From the NCBI RefSeq assembly GCF_003390935.1, contig NZ_QNQZ01000004.1, positions 248,001-312,000 of the forward strand: a stretch of DNA of 64,000 bases. The letters are read 5' to 3'. The DNA is from Lewinella sp. IMCC34191 (lineage in GTDB: Bacteria; Bacteroidota; Bacteroidia; Chitinophagales; Saprospiraceae). Every line of letters begins with the position of its first letter. The stretch's first letter is position 1. The notes beneath the pieces were generated by a model. The model was given only the letters and a program-made list of their open reading frames with translations, had not been told where the DNA came from and ran no database searches. A program made the position numbers and the translations under genes. Of the stretch, positions 36,837-45,654 are shown in pieces.

Positions 36837-39800
36837 TGCGCAAAAATTGGAGCCGGTAGACGGCCAGGTTGTGGTTGAGGGTTTCGGTAAGCAGCGACTG
36901 CCGGTTGTCGGCCAGGGTGCGCAGGGCATCCAGCACTTCGAGGTAGCTGAGTTCGCCGGCGCGGTAATTGAGGCGGGCCACGCGCAGCACCTCGGCGATC
37001 ACGCCCGTCTGCCGCTCGCGGTAGAAGACTACGTTATCGGCGGTGCGGGCCAGTTCGCTGGTGAGATCGGTCAGCTCGCGGGTGTAGGCCAGGCGGCTAT
37101 TTTCTAATTGAGCCTCGGCGACTTCCACGTCGATGCGGCGGGCTTCCACGCGGCGGCGGTTCGGCTCGGTGAAGAGCTGCAGGGTCACGCCCGCTTCCAG
37201 GCCGCTCAGGTAGCCCCCCTGAACGAATTGCTGGGCGGAGTAGCCGAGCCGGAAGGTAGGAAGCGTTTCGGCGGCCGTGACGTCGATGGCGGCCTGGGAT
37301 TGTACCACCCGCTGCCGGGCGAGGGCGACGTTCGGGTTTTGCTCCCCGGATGCGTCCGGCAGCACGTCGGTTGCCAGCAGGGCGAGGGTGTCGGCGGGCA
37401 GTACGCTCCCGGCTGCCGTGAGCAGGTCCAGCTGTCGTTGTAATCCTTCGACGGTGATTTGGTTGGCATCCCGTTGCTGGCGAATGCGGTCGCGTTCGGC
37501 CTCGATGCGCAGGGGCTCCAGGCGGTTGGTCGCCCCGGCGTTGGCGCGGGAGGCGGCAATGCGGGCGTAACTGTCGTAGGTGGCCAACAGATCCAGGTAG
37601 TGCCGGTCCAGCGCTTCGTGGTACTGTAGCCGGCCGTAAATACTGCGGACGGAGAGCCGGAGTTCCGCCAGGGTGAGGTCGCGTGCGGCGACATTGCCGG
37701 CTACGACGGCCTCCTGTACGGCATTGGCGGCGCGGATCGCGCCGGGGTGATCGAAGCGCTGGACCAGGCTCAGCTGGTTGACCTGCTGGTTATTCGCGCG
37801 GAATAAGCCGTCCCCGTTATAGCTGATATCCGTAGTACCCGGGGCGTAGGGCAGGTCGGTCAGGGAGCGATTGCGGTCGGTAAGTCGGTCGGCGGCGCGG
37901 AGACCTGGATTGGCCTCGGATCCGAGTCGGACCAGCTCATCTATGGGCAGGCGTTCTACCTGCGCTCCGGCGCCCAAACTATAGATCAGCAGTGGTAGCA
38001 ACACGACGAGTTGCTTGCTGCCCGTGCGGCGTTCCTGCCAACGTTCGAGCCAGTAGTAGCCGATGGGCAGGATGACGAGGGTAAGGAAGGTAGCCGTGAT
38101 GAGGCCGCCGATGACCACCGTGGCCAGGGGGCGCTGCACCTCCGCCCCGCCCGAGTTGGACAGGGCCATGGGTAGAAAGCCTAGGGAAGCGACCGCCGCG
38201 GTCATGATCACCGGGCGGAGGCGGACGCGCGTCCCCTCGACGATGCGGGCGCGGATATCGTCCCACCCCTCGGCCTTAAGCTGGTTGAGATAGCCGACCA
38301 GCACGATCCCGTTGAGGACCGCCACCCCGAAGAGTGCGATGAAGCCGATGCCCGCCGAAATGCTGAAGGGCATCCCGCGCAGCACCAGGGCCCAGACGCC
38401 CCCAATGGCCGCCAGCGGGATGGCGACGAAGATGAGCGTCGCCTGCGAAAAGCTGCCGAAGGTGAAGTAGAGCAGGATGAAGATCAGGGCCAGGGCCACC
38501 GGTACGGCCACCGCCAGTCGGGCGCTCGCCGCCTGCAGGTTTTCGAACTGGCCACCGTAGGTCAGGTAGTAGCCGGCGGGCAGTTCGAGCTGCTCGTCCA
38601 GGGCCGCCTGGATGTCGCCGACGAGCGTTTCCACATCGGTATCACCGACATTGACGCCGATGACGGTGCGGCGGTTGGTGTTTTCGCGGCTGATCTGCAT
38701 CGGGGCATCCACCAGCTGGACCTGGGCGATTTCCCGCAGGGGGACCTGGCCACCCTGCGGCAGGGGGATGTACAGATTCGAAACGTCGTCGATGCCGCTG
38801 CGGTCCGCCTCCCGTAGGCGGACGGTCAGGTCGAAGCGGCGCTCGTCTTCGTACACGGTCCCCGCGCTCGTCCCCGCGAAGGCGGCGGCGATGACCCGGT
38901 TCACGTCCCGCACCTGCAGACCGTACTGGGCCAGTTTCGGATAATTGAAGTCGACCACGATCTGCGGCATCCCGGTCGTCTGCTCCACGGTGACCGTACC
39001 CGTGCCCGGCAGTTCGGAGATGATCGACTCCGCCTCCCGCGCCTTGCGGTAGGCCAGGTCGATATCCGGACCGTACAGCTTGATCGCAATGTCGGCCTTG
39101 GTACCGGTCATGAGCTCATTGAAGCGCAGCTGGATCGGTTGGGAAAATTCGAGCCCGATGCCCGGGAATACCGCCAGCACTTGCTCGATCACCTCGAACA
39201 TGCCCTGGCGATCGGGAGCGCTGACCCACTCGTCGCGGGGCTTCATCACGAAGGTGTAGTCGCCGGTCTCCACCGGCATCGGGTCGGTGGGAATCTCAGC
39301 CGAGCCGATGGCGGTGACCACGTCCGTCACCTCCGGGATCTCCTCCAGGATGCGCTGTTGCACCCGCTCGGTCATCTCCACGCTCTGGGCCAGGGAGGTG
39401 CCCGGGGGCAGGATCTGCTGCATGGCCAGGTCGCCCTCCTCCAGGGTGGGGATGAATTCGCCCCCCAGCCGCGTGAATTGCCAGATGCTGACGAGGAAAA
39501 GCAGGAGAATCGCCCCGACGGTGAGCACCTTGAAGCGAAGTGCCGCCCGCAATACGGGAGCGTACAGCCGCTGGAAAAAGCCGATTATCCGGTCGGCGAT
39601 GGTCCGCTTAACGGTGATCGTCTTGCTCAGGACGAGGGCCGACATGGCGGGCACGTAGGTCAGCGACAGGATCAGCGCGCCGGCGATGGCCAGCATGACG
39701 GTCTGCGCCATGGGCCGGAACATCTTCCCCTCGATGCCGACCAGCGCCAGGATCGGCAGGTACACCAACAGGATGATGATCTCCCCGAAGGCCGCCGAAC

Positions 39801-41154
39801 TGCGGATCTTGACCGAGGCGGTGGTCACTTCGTCGTCCATCTCTTGCTGGCTCAGCTCTCCCCTCTCCTCTGGAGAGGGGCCGGGGGAGAGGGAATTATG
39901 CAACCGGTGCACGATGGCCTCCACGATGATCACCGCCCCGTCCACGATCAGGCCGAAGTCGATCGCCCCCAAACTCATCAAGTTGGCGGAGATGCCCAGT
40001 ACGTTCATCATGGAGATCGCGAAGAGCATCGCCAGCGGGATCACCGAGGCGACGATCAGCCCCGCCCGCCAATTACCGAGCAGCAGCACCAGGATGAACA
40101 CCACGATCAGGCCGCCCTCGATGAGGTTGGTGGCAACGGTGCGCACGGCGGTGGATACGAGCTTGTCCCGTACCAGGTAGGGCTCGATGGAGACGCCCTC
40201 GGGGAGGGATTTTTGCACCTGCCCCACCCGCTCCCGTACCCGCTCGGTAACGGCGGCCGAGTTGGCACCCCGCAGCATCATCACCCGGCCCCCGACGGCT
40301 TCCTGGCCGTTGCGGACCAGCGCCCCGTAGCGCGGAGCGGCCCCGAAGCCCACGGTGGCGACGTCTTCCACCAGGATGGGCCGGCCGCCCCGTACGGCCA
40401 CCACGATGGAGCGGATGTCCTCCAGGCTTCCGGCAATGCCGTTAGTACGGATGTAGTAGGTGCGGGGGTTCTTTTCGATGTAGGCGCCGCCGGTGTTCTC
40501 GTTGCTGTTTTCCAGGGCGGCGAAAACTTCCGGGATGGTGACGCCCATCGCCTTAAGCTGATCGGGGTCAACGGCCACTTCGTACTGTTTGAGGAGACCA
40601 CCCAGGGTATTCACCTCCACTACCCCTTCGATGCCCGACAGCTGGCGGCGCACGATCCAGTCCTGGATAGTCCGAAGGTCCATATCCGAGTATTCCCCCT
40701 CGTGCTCCGAATCGACGGTCAGTACGTACTGGTAGATCTCGCCGAGACCGGTGGATATCGGGGCCATCTCGGGCGTTCCCAGGCCGGGGGGTATGTTGGC
40801 CTCCGCTTCCCGCAGGTGCTCACTGACCAGCTGGCGGCCGAGGTAGATATCCGTGGACTCCTCGAAGACGACCGTCACGACCGATAGCCCGAAGCGGGAA
40901 ATGGATCGGATCTCCACCAGGTCCTGTAGGTTCTGCAGGGCCAGCTCCACTGGGGTGGTAATGAACTGCTCCACCTCCTGGGTGGCCAGCGTGGGGGAGG
41001 TCGTGATGACCTGCACCTGGTTGTTGGTGATGTCGGGAACGGCGTCGATGGGAATCTGCCGGAGGGAGTAGATCCCCCAGATGATGAGACCCAGTACACC
41101 TATTCCGATCACCAGCTTATTCCGGACGGAATAGGCGATTATAGCGTCAAACAT
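36829..41154 (-). CDS. CzcA-TolC fusion: heavy-metal RND pump joined to outer-membrane channel
   Basis: 1,441 aa. Residues 1-~1,040 are a CzcA-type RND pump: the TM4 signature DFGLIVDGAVIIVEAIVHRL carries the Asp/Asp/Glu proton-relay residues of Co/Zn/Cd pumps, and the Cu-site Met triad of CusA is missing. From ~1,070 to the end is a TolC-like channel. Between them lies what looks like a preserved signal peptide (QLVVLLPLLIYSLGAGAQ, ~1,047-1,064), suggesting cleavage after export. A CTCTCC-type repeat adds NSLSPGPSPEERGE near 420 in a cytosolic loop. It is encoded between DUF6660 and czcB. Fused forms of this kind are known in Bacteroidota. Confidence 0.93.
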   Translation of the reverse strand: MFDAIIAYSVRNKLVIGIGVLGLIIWGIYSLRQIPIDAVPDITNNQVQVITTSPTLATQEVEQFITTPVELALQNLQDLVEIRSISRFGLSVVTVVFEESTDIYLGRQLVSEHLREAEANIPPGLGTPEMAPISTGLGEIYQYVLTVDSEHEGEYSDMDLRTIQDWIVRRQLSGIEGVVEVNTLGGLLKQYEVAVDPDQLKAMGVTIPEVFAALENSNENTGGAYIEKNPRTYYIRTNGIAGSLEDIRSIVVAVRGGRPILVEDVATVGFGAAPRYGALVRNGQEAVGGRVMMLRGANSAAVTERVRERVGQVQKSLPEGVSIEPYLVRDKLVSTAVRTVATNLIEGGLIVVFILVLLLGNWRAGLIVASVIPLAMLFAISMMNVLGISANLMSLGAIDFGLIVDGAVIIVEAIVHRLHNSLSPGPSPEERGELSQQEMDDEVTTASVKIRSSAAFGEIIILLVYLPILALVGIEGKMFRPMAQTVMLAIAGALILSLTYVPAMSALVLSKTITVKRTIADRIIGFFQRLYAPVLRAALRFKVLTVGAILLLFLVSIWQFTRLGGEFIPTLEEGDLAMQQILPPGTSLAQSVEMTERVQQRILEEIPEVTDVVTAIGSAEIPTDPMPVETGDYTFVMKPRDEWVSAPDRQGMFEVIEQVLAVFPGIGLEFSQPIQLRFNELMTGTKADIAIKLYGPDIDLAYRKAREAESIISELPGTGTVTVEQTTGMPQIVVDFNYPKLAQYGLQVRDVNRVIAAAFAGTSAGTVYEDERRFDLTVRLREADRSGIDDVSNLYIPLPQGGQVPLREIAQVQLVDAPMQISRENTNRRTVIGVNVGDTDVETLVGDIQAALDEQLELPAGYYLTYGGQFENLQAASARLAVAVPVALALIFILLYFTFGSFSQATLIFVAIPLAAIGGVWALVLRGMPFSISAGIGFIALFGVAVLNGIVLVGYLNQLKAEGWDDIRARIVEGTRVRLRPVIMTAAVASLGFLPMALSNSGGAEVQRPLATVVIGGLITATFLTLVILPIGYYWLERWQERRTGSKQLVVLLPLLIYSLGAGAQVERLPIDELVRLGSEANPGLRAADRLTDRNRSLTDLPYAPGTTDISYNGDGLFRANNQQVNQLSLVQRFDHPGAIRAANAVQEAVVAGNVAARDLTLAELRLSVRSIYGRLQYHEALDRHYLDLLATYDSYARIAASRANAGATNRLEPLRIEAERDRIRQQRDANQITVEGLQRQLDLLTAAGSVLPADTLALLATDVLPDASGEQNPNVALARQRVVQSQAAIDVTAAETLPTFRLGYSAQQFVQGGYLSGLEAGVTLQLFTEPNRRRVEARRIDVEVAEAQLENSRLAYTRELTDLTSELARTADNVVFYRERQTGVIAEVLRVARLNYRAGELSYLEVLDALRTLADNRQSLLTETLNHNLAVYRLQFLRNE
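37954..37975 (+). repeat. Dispersed GC-rich 20-mer, copy 6 (at the CzcA-TolC junction)
   Basis: TTCTACCTGCGCTCCGGCGC, degenerate in its last bases. On the coding strand it provides GAGAQVE at the expected signal-peptidase site between the two fused domains. Confidence 0.5.
39857..39894 (-). repeat. In-frame CTCTCC/GGAGAGG repeat element inside the czcA fusion gene
   Basis: Same DNA element as in cusA, but the host gene lies on the opposite strand, so the translation is SLSPGPSPEERGEL. It lies in the loop after TM4 of CzcA. Both orientations stay open. Confidence 0.85.
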
Positions 41155-41222
41155 AAAAGTAAAGTAAGCTTAGTCAGACCGATACGTGTCGGGCGGGCAT
41201 GGTTATCCCGCGGAAGGACTGA

Positions 41223-41543
41223 CTAGGCTCGGGGAGGCTGGATGTCCCGGCCGGGTAAATCAATAAGCTTCCAGGCGGGGACGTAAACCGGATTGGATTG
41301 CCCGCGGGGCGGCAGCGGTTGCATTACGGCCAAGGCCACCAGAACGGGGGGCGTATCGGCCAGCACCCCGCAGCAGGAACACACGCAGAGCGGGGTACAA
41401 TCGTCGTGGTGGTCCGGGGTATCGTGATCGTTCTGGAGGCTGTAACCGTCACAGCCAGCAAGCGGAGTGGTCTCCAGGTCCTGACAGGGGGTCAGGGCGA
41501 GAAGAACCAGGTAAAATGCCAGACTTAGTGCACCGTATCGCAT
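41223..41543 (-). CDS. DUF6660 family protein
   Basis: 106 aa starting at MRYGALSLAFYLVLLALTPC (41543); the open frame upstream to 41690 is not conserved-looking. A hydrophobic N-terminal signal with Cys is followed by a His/Asp-rich loop (NDHDTPDHHDDC) and CTPLCVCSCCGVL, the DUF6660 hallmark. These small periplasmic proteins precede czc genes in Bacteroidota and probably bind Zn-type metals; direct evidence is lacking. It is first in the minus-strand czc operon, 68 bp before czcA. Confidence 0.8.
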   Translation of the reverse strand: MRYGALSLAFYLVLLALTPCQDLETTPLAGCDGYSLQNDHDTPDHHDDCTPLCVCSCCGVLADTPPVLVALAVMQPLPPRGQSNPVYVPAWKLIDLPGRDIQPPRA

Positions 41544-41652
41544 CGGAGTACTAGACAATGGCCGCGGCGGAAAAGTTGACGGTGGCCGCGACACCGGCCC
41601 GAACGAGAACATTGTCGTCCATACCGCGTCCTGTTTAATAAAGTCAGCCAAA

Positions 41653-42525
41653 ATGCCCCTACTGTATTTCCTCCTCCTGTTCCTGCTCACCGGATGTACG
41701 GACGAACCGGCTTCGGAAACACCGCCGGAGACTGCCGGGATCCCGGAAGATCCCTACGCGGAACGGATCGCCGGGGCCTACGAACGCATGGAGGGCGATT
41801 CGGCGGGAAGCCGGGTCCTGCGCGCCATCGAGGCCCACGGCGGACTGGAAACCTGGTACGGCAACGGTCCGCTGTACTACCACTTCAATTACCAGCCGCT
41901 CGACGACGGCTCCCCGCGGAATACGTTCGCGTACAATGACTACGCCCGCAGCCGGGCCGTCCACTACCTGGCTACCGATACTACCCAACGGTTCGGCTTC
42001 GACGGACAGCAGGCCTGGTCGCTGACCGGCGAGCGGGTGGCCGGTATGAGCCCGCGCTTCTGGTCGCTGACGCCCTACTACTTCGTGGGCCTGCCCTTCG
42101 TACTCGCCGACGAGGGGGTCCGGTTTGAATCCCTGCCCGCCGGGGACTTAAACGGGCAGGCGTATGAACTGGTGAAAGTCACCTTCGCCGACGGTACCGG
42201 TGACGCACCCGATGACTACTACGTACTTTACCTGAACCCCGAAACGGGGCAGCTCGACGCCCTGCGCTACATCGTGTCCTACCCCGGGTACTTCCCGGAC
42301 GGGGGCCACAATCCCGAAAAGCTCATGGTCATCATTGGAAAGACAAAGGTCGACGGCATTACCCTTCCGGCCGGTTACGATACGTACTGGTGGACCGATG
42401 GAGGTCAAGGCGAACACATTACGGATATCGACGTGACCGACTACGCGTTCCGGCCCTCCCTGCCCGACGACTTCTTCGCGATGCCCGATAGCGCCACGGT
42501 TTTTAACGACCTTCCGGAACAGTAG
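41653..42525 (+). CDS. Lipoprotein with LolA/DUF6503-like beta fold
   Basis: 290 aa with a lipoprotein signal, MPLLYFLLLFLLTGCTDEPA (lipobox LLTGC). The mature part (AIEAHGGLETWYGNGPLYYH onward) shows the half-barrel strand pattern of LolA/LolB-like and DUF6503 lipoproteins of Bacteroidota; this is a fold-level judgement, and the precise role is unknown. It is divergently arranged with DUF6660 and followed by the antiporter gene 46 bp later. Confidence 0.7.
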   Translation: MPLLYFLLLFLLTGCTDEPASETPPETAGIPEDPYAERIAGAYERMEGDSAGSRVLRAIEAHGGLETWYGNGPLYYHFNYQPLDDGSPRNTFAYNDYARSRAVHYLATDTTQRFGFDGQQAWSLTGERVAGMSPRFWSLTPYYFVGLPFVLADEGVRFESLPAGDLNGQAYELVKVTFADGTGDAPDDYYVLYLNPETGQLDALRYIVSYPGYFPDGGHNPEKLMVIIGKTKVDGITLPAGYDTYWWTDGGQGEHITDIDVTDYAFRPSLPDDFFAMPDSATVFNDLPEQ

Positions 42526-42571
42526 CCCCGGCAAATAGATCCGATTACGTTCCCGAATCACCCCACACCCT

Positions 42572-43825
42572 ATGAGCATTTTCCACCTTATTACGATCCT
42601 GGTTGTCGTAGCGGCCGTATTCGATTACCTGAATACCCGGTTTTTTAAAATTCCGGCTACCATCGGGCTGTTTATCGTCGGCATGATCTTTTCCCTGGGT
42701 GTTTTAGTGGTTGGGAAGTTCAATCCTGGAATATTGGCTTACGACCGGAATTTGCTTAGCCAAATTGATTTCTCGGAAGTTCTCCTCGACGGCATCCTCA
42801 GCTTTCTGCTCTTCGCCGGTGCCATCAATCTGGACCCGGAAGAACTCCGGGCGCAAAAGTGGCCGGTCCTCATTTCCGCCTTCGGGGCTACGCTGGTTTC
42901 GGCCTCCCTCGTAGGCGGGCTTACGTATTTTGCACTGGACCTGCTGGGCTCACCGATCCCGCTGCTGCACGCCCTGATCTTCGGAGCACTCATCTCCCCT
43001 ACCGATCCCGTAGCCACGCTGGGCATCCTGGAGCATACGAACCTGCCGGAGTCCCTGAAGGTGAAAATCGCGGGGGAGAGCCTCTTTAATGACGGACTGG
43101 GCTACGTGGTCTTCCTTATCCTGACCAACATAGCCATGCCTTCGGGGGATCACGCGGAGGTGACGGTAGCCTCCGTGGCCCTGCTATTCGTACAGGAGGT
43201 ATTCGGGGCACTGATCCTCGGCTACCTGCTGGGCAGGCTGGTGTCCTATATGCTGGCGACCATCGACCACTACCAGACGGAGGTCCTTATCACCCTGGCG
43301 ATGGTAGTGGGTGGCTACACCCTGGCCAATACCCTACATATTTCCGGCCCGCTGACGGTGGTGGTCGGCGGTATCATGCTGGTTCGCGGGGTACAGCACC
43401 GCGGTGGGGTATCGGACATCACCCAGGACTACCTGGTGAAGTTCTGGGAACTGGTGGACGAGCTGCTCAATGCCGTTCTGTTCCTGCTGGTGGGTCTCTT
43501 TATCGTCCAGGTGGAATTCACCACCGCCATCGTGATCACCGGCGTACTCGCTATCCTGATCGTGGTACTTTCCCGTTACGCTTCCCTGTCGCTGTTGGTG
43601 GCCAGTCTGAAGCACCGCTTCCACTTCGAGGAGAACGCCGCCGTTATCATGACCTGGGGCGGATTGCGGGGTGGTATCTCCATTGCCCTGGCCCTCAGCC
43701 TGGCGCCGGAAATTAGCAAGGACTTGATCCTCGGCATCACCTACATCGTCGTATTCTTCTCCATCGTGGTGCAGGGGCTCACCTTGCAGGGATTAGTCAA
43801 ACGACTACAGGCAAAGGGGAAGTGA
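42572..43825 (+). CDS. Cation/proton antiporter of the CPA1 (NhaP) type
   Basis: 417 aa with about 12 transmembrane helices. Family hallmarks: ISPTDPVATLGILEHTNLPE (with the Asp of the ion-binding site in SPTDP) and KIAGESLFNDGLGYV (ND motif), then TWGGLRGGISIALALSL. CPA1 exchangers such as NhaP move Na+ or K+ against protons at alkaline or salty conditions, fitting a marine origin. No cytosolic TrkA-C tail is present. It lies 46 bp after the lipoprotein gene on the same strand, so co-expression is possible. Confidence 0.93.
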   Translation: MSIFHLITILVVVAAVFDYLNTRFFKIPATIGLFIVGMIFSLGVLVVGKFNPGILAYDRNLLSQIDFSEVLLDGILSFLLFAGAINLDPEELRAQKWPVLISAFGATLVSASLVGGLTYFALDLLGSPIPLLHALIFGALISPTDPVATLGILEHTNLPESLKVKIAGESLFNDGLGYVVFLILTNIAMPSGDHAEVTVASVALLFVQEVFGALILGYLLGRLVSYMLATIDHYQTEVLITLAMVVGGYTLANTLHISGPLTVVVGGIMLVRGVQHRGGVSDITQDYLVKFWELVDELLNAVLFLLVGLFIVQVEFTTAIVITGVLAILIVVLSRYASLSLLVASLKHRFHFEENAAVIMTWGGLRGGISIALALSLAPEISKDLILGITYIVVFFSIVVQGLTLQGLVKRLQAKGK

Positions 43826-43855
43826 TTGCCGCTCAGGTTTCCGGGATTTCCCTTC

Positions 43856-44743
43856 CTATTTCTTCACCAGGGTCCCCTTCTCCTCCAGCACCTTCCGAAA
43901 AAAGAGCACGTGGTACGGCAGGCTATTTCCCCAGTAATTCCAGGAATGGGTACCGGCCCGCTCGGCGTAATTGTGCGGCGTGCCGTTTTCAATGAGTAAG
44001 CGGTGCAGCTTGCGGTTCGGCTCGATGAGGAAGTCGTCCACGCCGCAGTCAAAGGTGAGGACAACGTCGTTCGTAGCCATGGCGTCGGCGTAGGTCAGCA
44101 CGTTTGCTTCTTGGTAGATATCCTCATTTCCTTCCTTTGGGCCCAGAATATACGCGAAGCCCCCTGCTACGTCCCGCATTCCCTGCTCCGGAAGCTTCCA
44201 TCCTTCGAGGTCGGTATTCAGGGCACCACTCATGCTGCCCGCGGCGCAGAACAGGTCGGGATGCCGGGCCGAGAGGTAGAGTGCGCCGAAGCCGCCCATC
44301 GATAATCCGGTAACGACGCGCCCGTCGCGGCCGGCTACGGTGCGAAATTGTTCGTCTATGGCCGGAATGACTTCTTTGGTGATGTAGGTCTCGAACTGGC
44401 TTTCGGGCAGCACCGGGCTGTCGAGGTAGTAGCTGAATACTTCCCCTTCCGGCATCACAATGATGAGACCGTTCTCGTCCGCAATTCGCGGAAGCATCGT
44501 CGGATCGGGTAGCTTTTTGACCCAATCGTCGAAGTGGCCGATACCGCCGTGCAGCAGGTACAGAACGGGATAGTTCGCGTCGCTACCAGCGTACGTCTCC
44601 GGCAGTACGACGACGGCCTTGTACGTTTTGCCCATGGCGGCACTCGGAATAGGGATGGTGTCCACGGTGGCGGCGGAAAGCCCGGCGGCCAGCGACAGGT
44701 ACAGCAGGCAAAGGAGAGACGGGAGAATGCGCATAGAGCACAA
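43856..44743 (-). CDS. Secreted alpha/beta-hydrolase, esterase D (FrmB-like) type
   Basis: 295 aa. A signal peptide (MRILPSLLCLLYLSLAAGLS, from M4) exports the enzyme. The catalytic triad is visible: nucleophile in TGLSMGGFGALYL, Asp in FDCGVDDFL and His in AGTHSWNYWGN. HGGIGHFDDWVKKLPD is the oxyanion region. The family includes S-formylglutathione hydrolases, mycolyltransferase-like enzymes and feruloyl esterases; a carbohydrate-ester esterase is plausible because of the signal peptide. Start at 44743 or 44734 (four codons apart); both are possible. It converges with the antiporter gene. Confidence 0.88.
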   Translation of the reverse strand: MCSMRILPSLLCLLYLSLAAGLSAATVDTIPIPSAAMGKTYKAVVVLPETYAGSDANYPVLYLLHGGIGHFDDWVKKLPDPTMLPRIADENGLIIVMPEGEVFSYYLDSPVLPESQFETYITKEVIPAIDEQFRTVAGRDGRVVTGLSMGGFGALYLSARHPDLFCAAGSMSGALNTDLEGWKLPEQGMRDVAGGFAYILGPKEGNEDIYQEANVLTYADAMATNDVVLTFDCGVDDFLIEPNRKLHRLLIENGTPHNYAERAGTHSWNYWGNSLPYHVLFFRKVLEEKGTLVKK

Positions 44744-44924
44744 TATATCGCTATTGTCACAGAGTGAGACAATAGGTTAGCCGGCTACAGTAGAAAGTGT
44801 GGAAAGCTTCTCATCCGCGCTCAGAATCCTAATGCTACCCGATCTATATCTTTGACCGGCCCGGGCGCGTTATTCCATCTCCGGGCTTATCCCTCGCCCC
44901 GAACCATCAATCCACCAAATCTCT

Positions 44925-45647
44925 ATGAAATACCTCGTCGCAGGCGGCAAACGTACCGGCACCACGCTTCTTTGTGCAATCCTGGCGAATGCCGGTGCCG
45001 ACTTCGGCTTCCCCCGCGACCGGGAGTGGTTTCGCGGCTCGGGCGATTACGAGCACGATATCATGATCGACAACTATAAGTACCTCAAGCGCGCGCGCAT
45101 GGCCCAACCCGTCTCGGACAGCTTCGCGGCCCGCCAGCAGCGCAAGATCGAGTCGAACATGAAGGAGCTGCTTAGCCAGGTTGATTACATCAAGTACCCG
45201 CCGCTCTCGCAGTACCTGCCCATTCACATGAAGCGCGCGGGCTTTGACGTGCGTTTGCTCATTACCGTCCGCCAATTCAACACCTTCGCGATGAGCGCGG
45301 TGGCTAAGAGCGGCGGGTCCTTCAGCGAACTCAAGGATATCTACCTGGATACCTACAAGACCAACCTGCTGAACCTGTACCTCTACGGGGGCTGCGCCGT
45401 ACTGTACGAGGATATCGTCGATCACGGCAAGACCGACTGGGCGGAGCGCGTCAGCCAGGTCACCGGTATCGCGGCAGCCGATTTGCTGCAGGCCCGCGAT
45501 GACTTGATTAAGCCAACCACTTCCCGCAACGCCATCGGCGACGTGACCATCGATCGGGAATGCGACGAGCTGTACGCTACCTACGCCGGTCTGGCGGAGC
45601 GGAACTTCGAGGCCGATCGTAAGAAGCAGCACGCCGGCAAGTCCTAG
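44925..45647 (+). CDS. Sulfotransferase-like protein
   Basis: 240 aa with a P-loop-type start: VAGGKRTGTTLLCAILANAG corresponds to the PAPS 5'-phosphosulfate loop of sulfotransferases, and ITVRQFNTFAMSAVAKS provides the 3'-phosphate-binding Arg/Ser part. The rest, including DYIKYPPLSQY, is compatible. Substrate unknown; marine Bacteroidota use such enzymes on carbohydrates and lipids. It lies on the plus strand between two minus-strand genes with no operon partner. Family assignment is from motifs only. Confidence 0.7.
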   Translation: MKYLVAGGKRTGTTLLCAILANAGADFGFPRDREWFRGSGDYEHDIMIDNYKYLKRARMAQPVSDSFAARQQRKIESNMKELLSQVDYIKYPPLSQYLPIHMKRAGFDVRLLITVRQFNTFAMSAVAKSGGSFSELKDIYLDTYKTNLLNLYLYGGCAVLYEDIVDHGKTDWAERVSQVTGIAAADLLQARDDLIKPTTSRNAIGDVTIDRECDELYATYAGLAERNFEADRKKQHAGKS

Positions 45648-45654
45648 TCAGCCT

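Noticed and set aside
39139-40887. 582-codon plus-strand ORF opposite czcA
   Set aside because: Antisense shadow: composition is His/Gly/Asp-rich without recognisable protein, and czcA on the other strand is certain.
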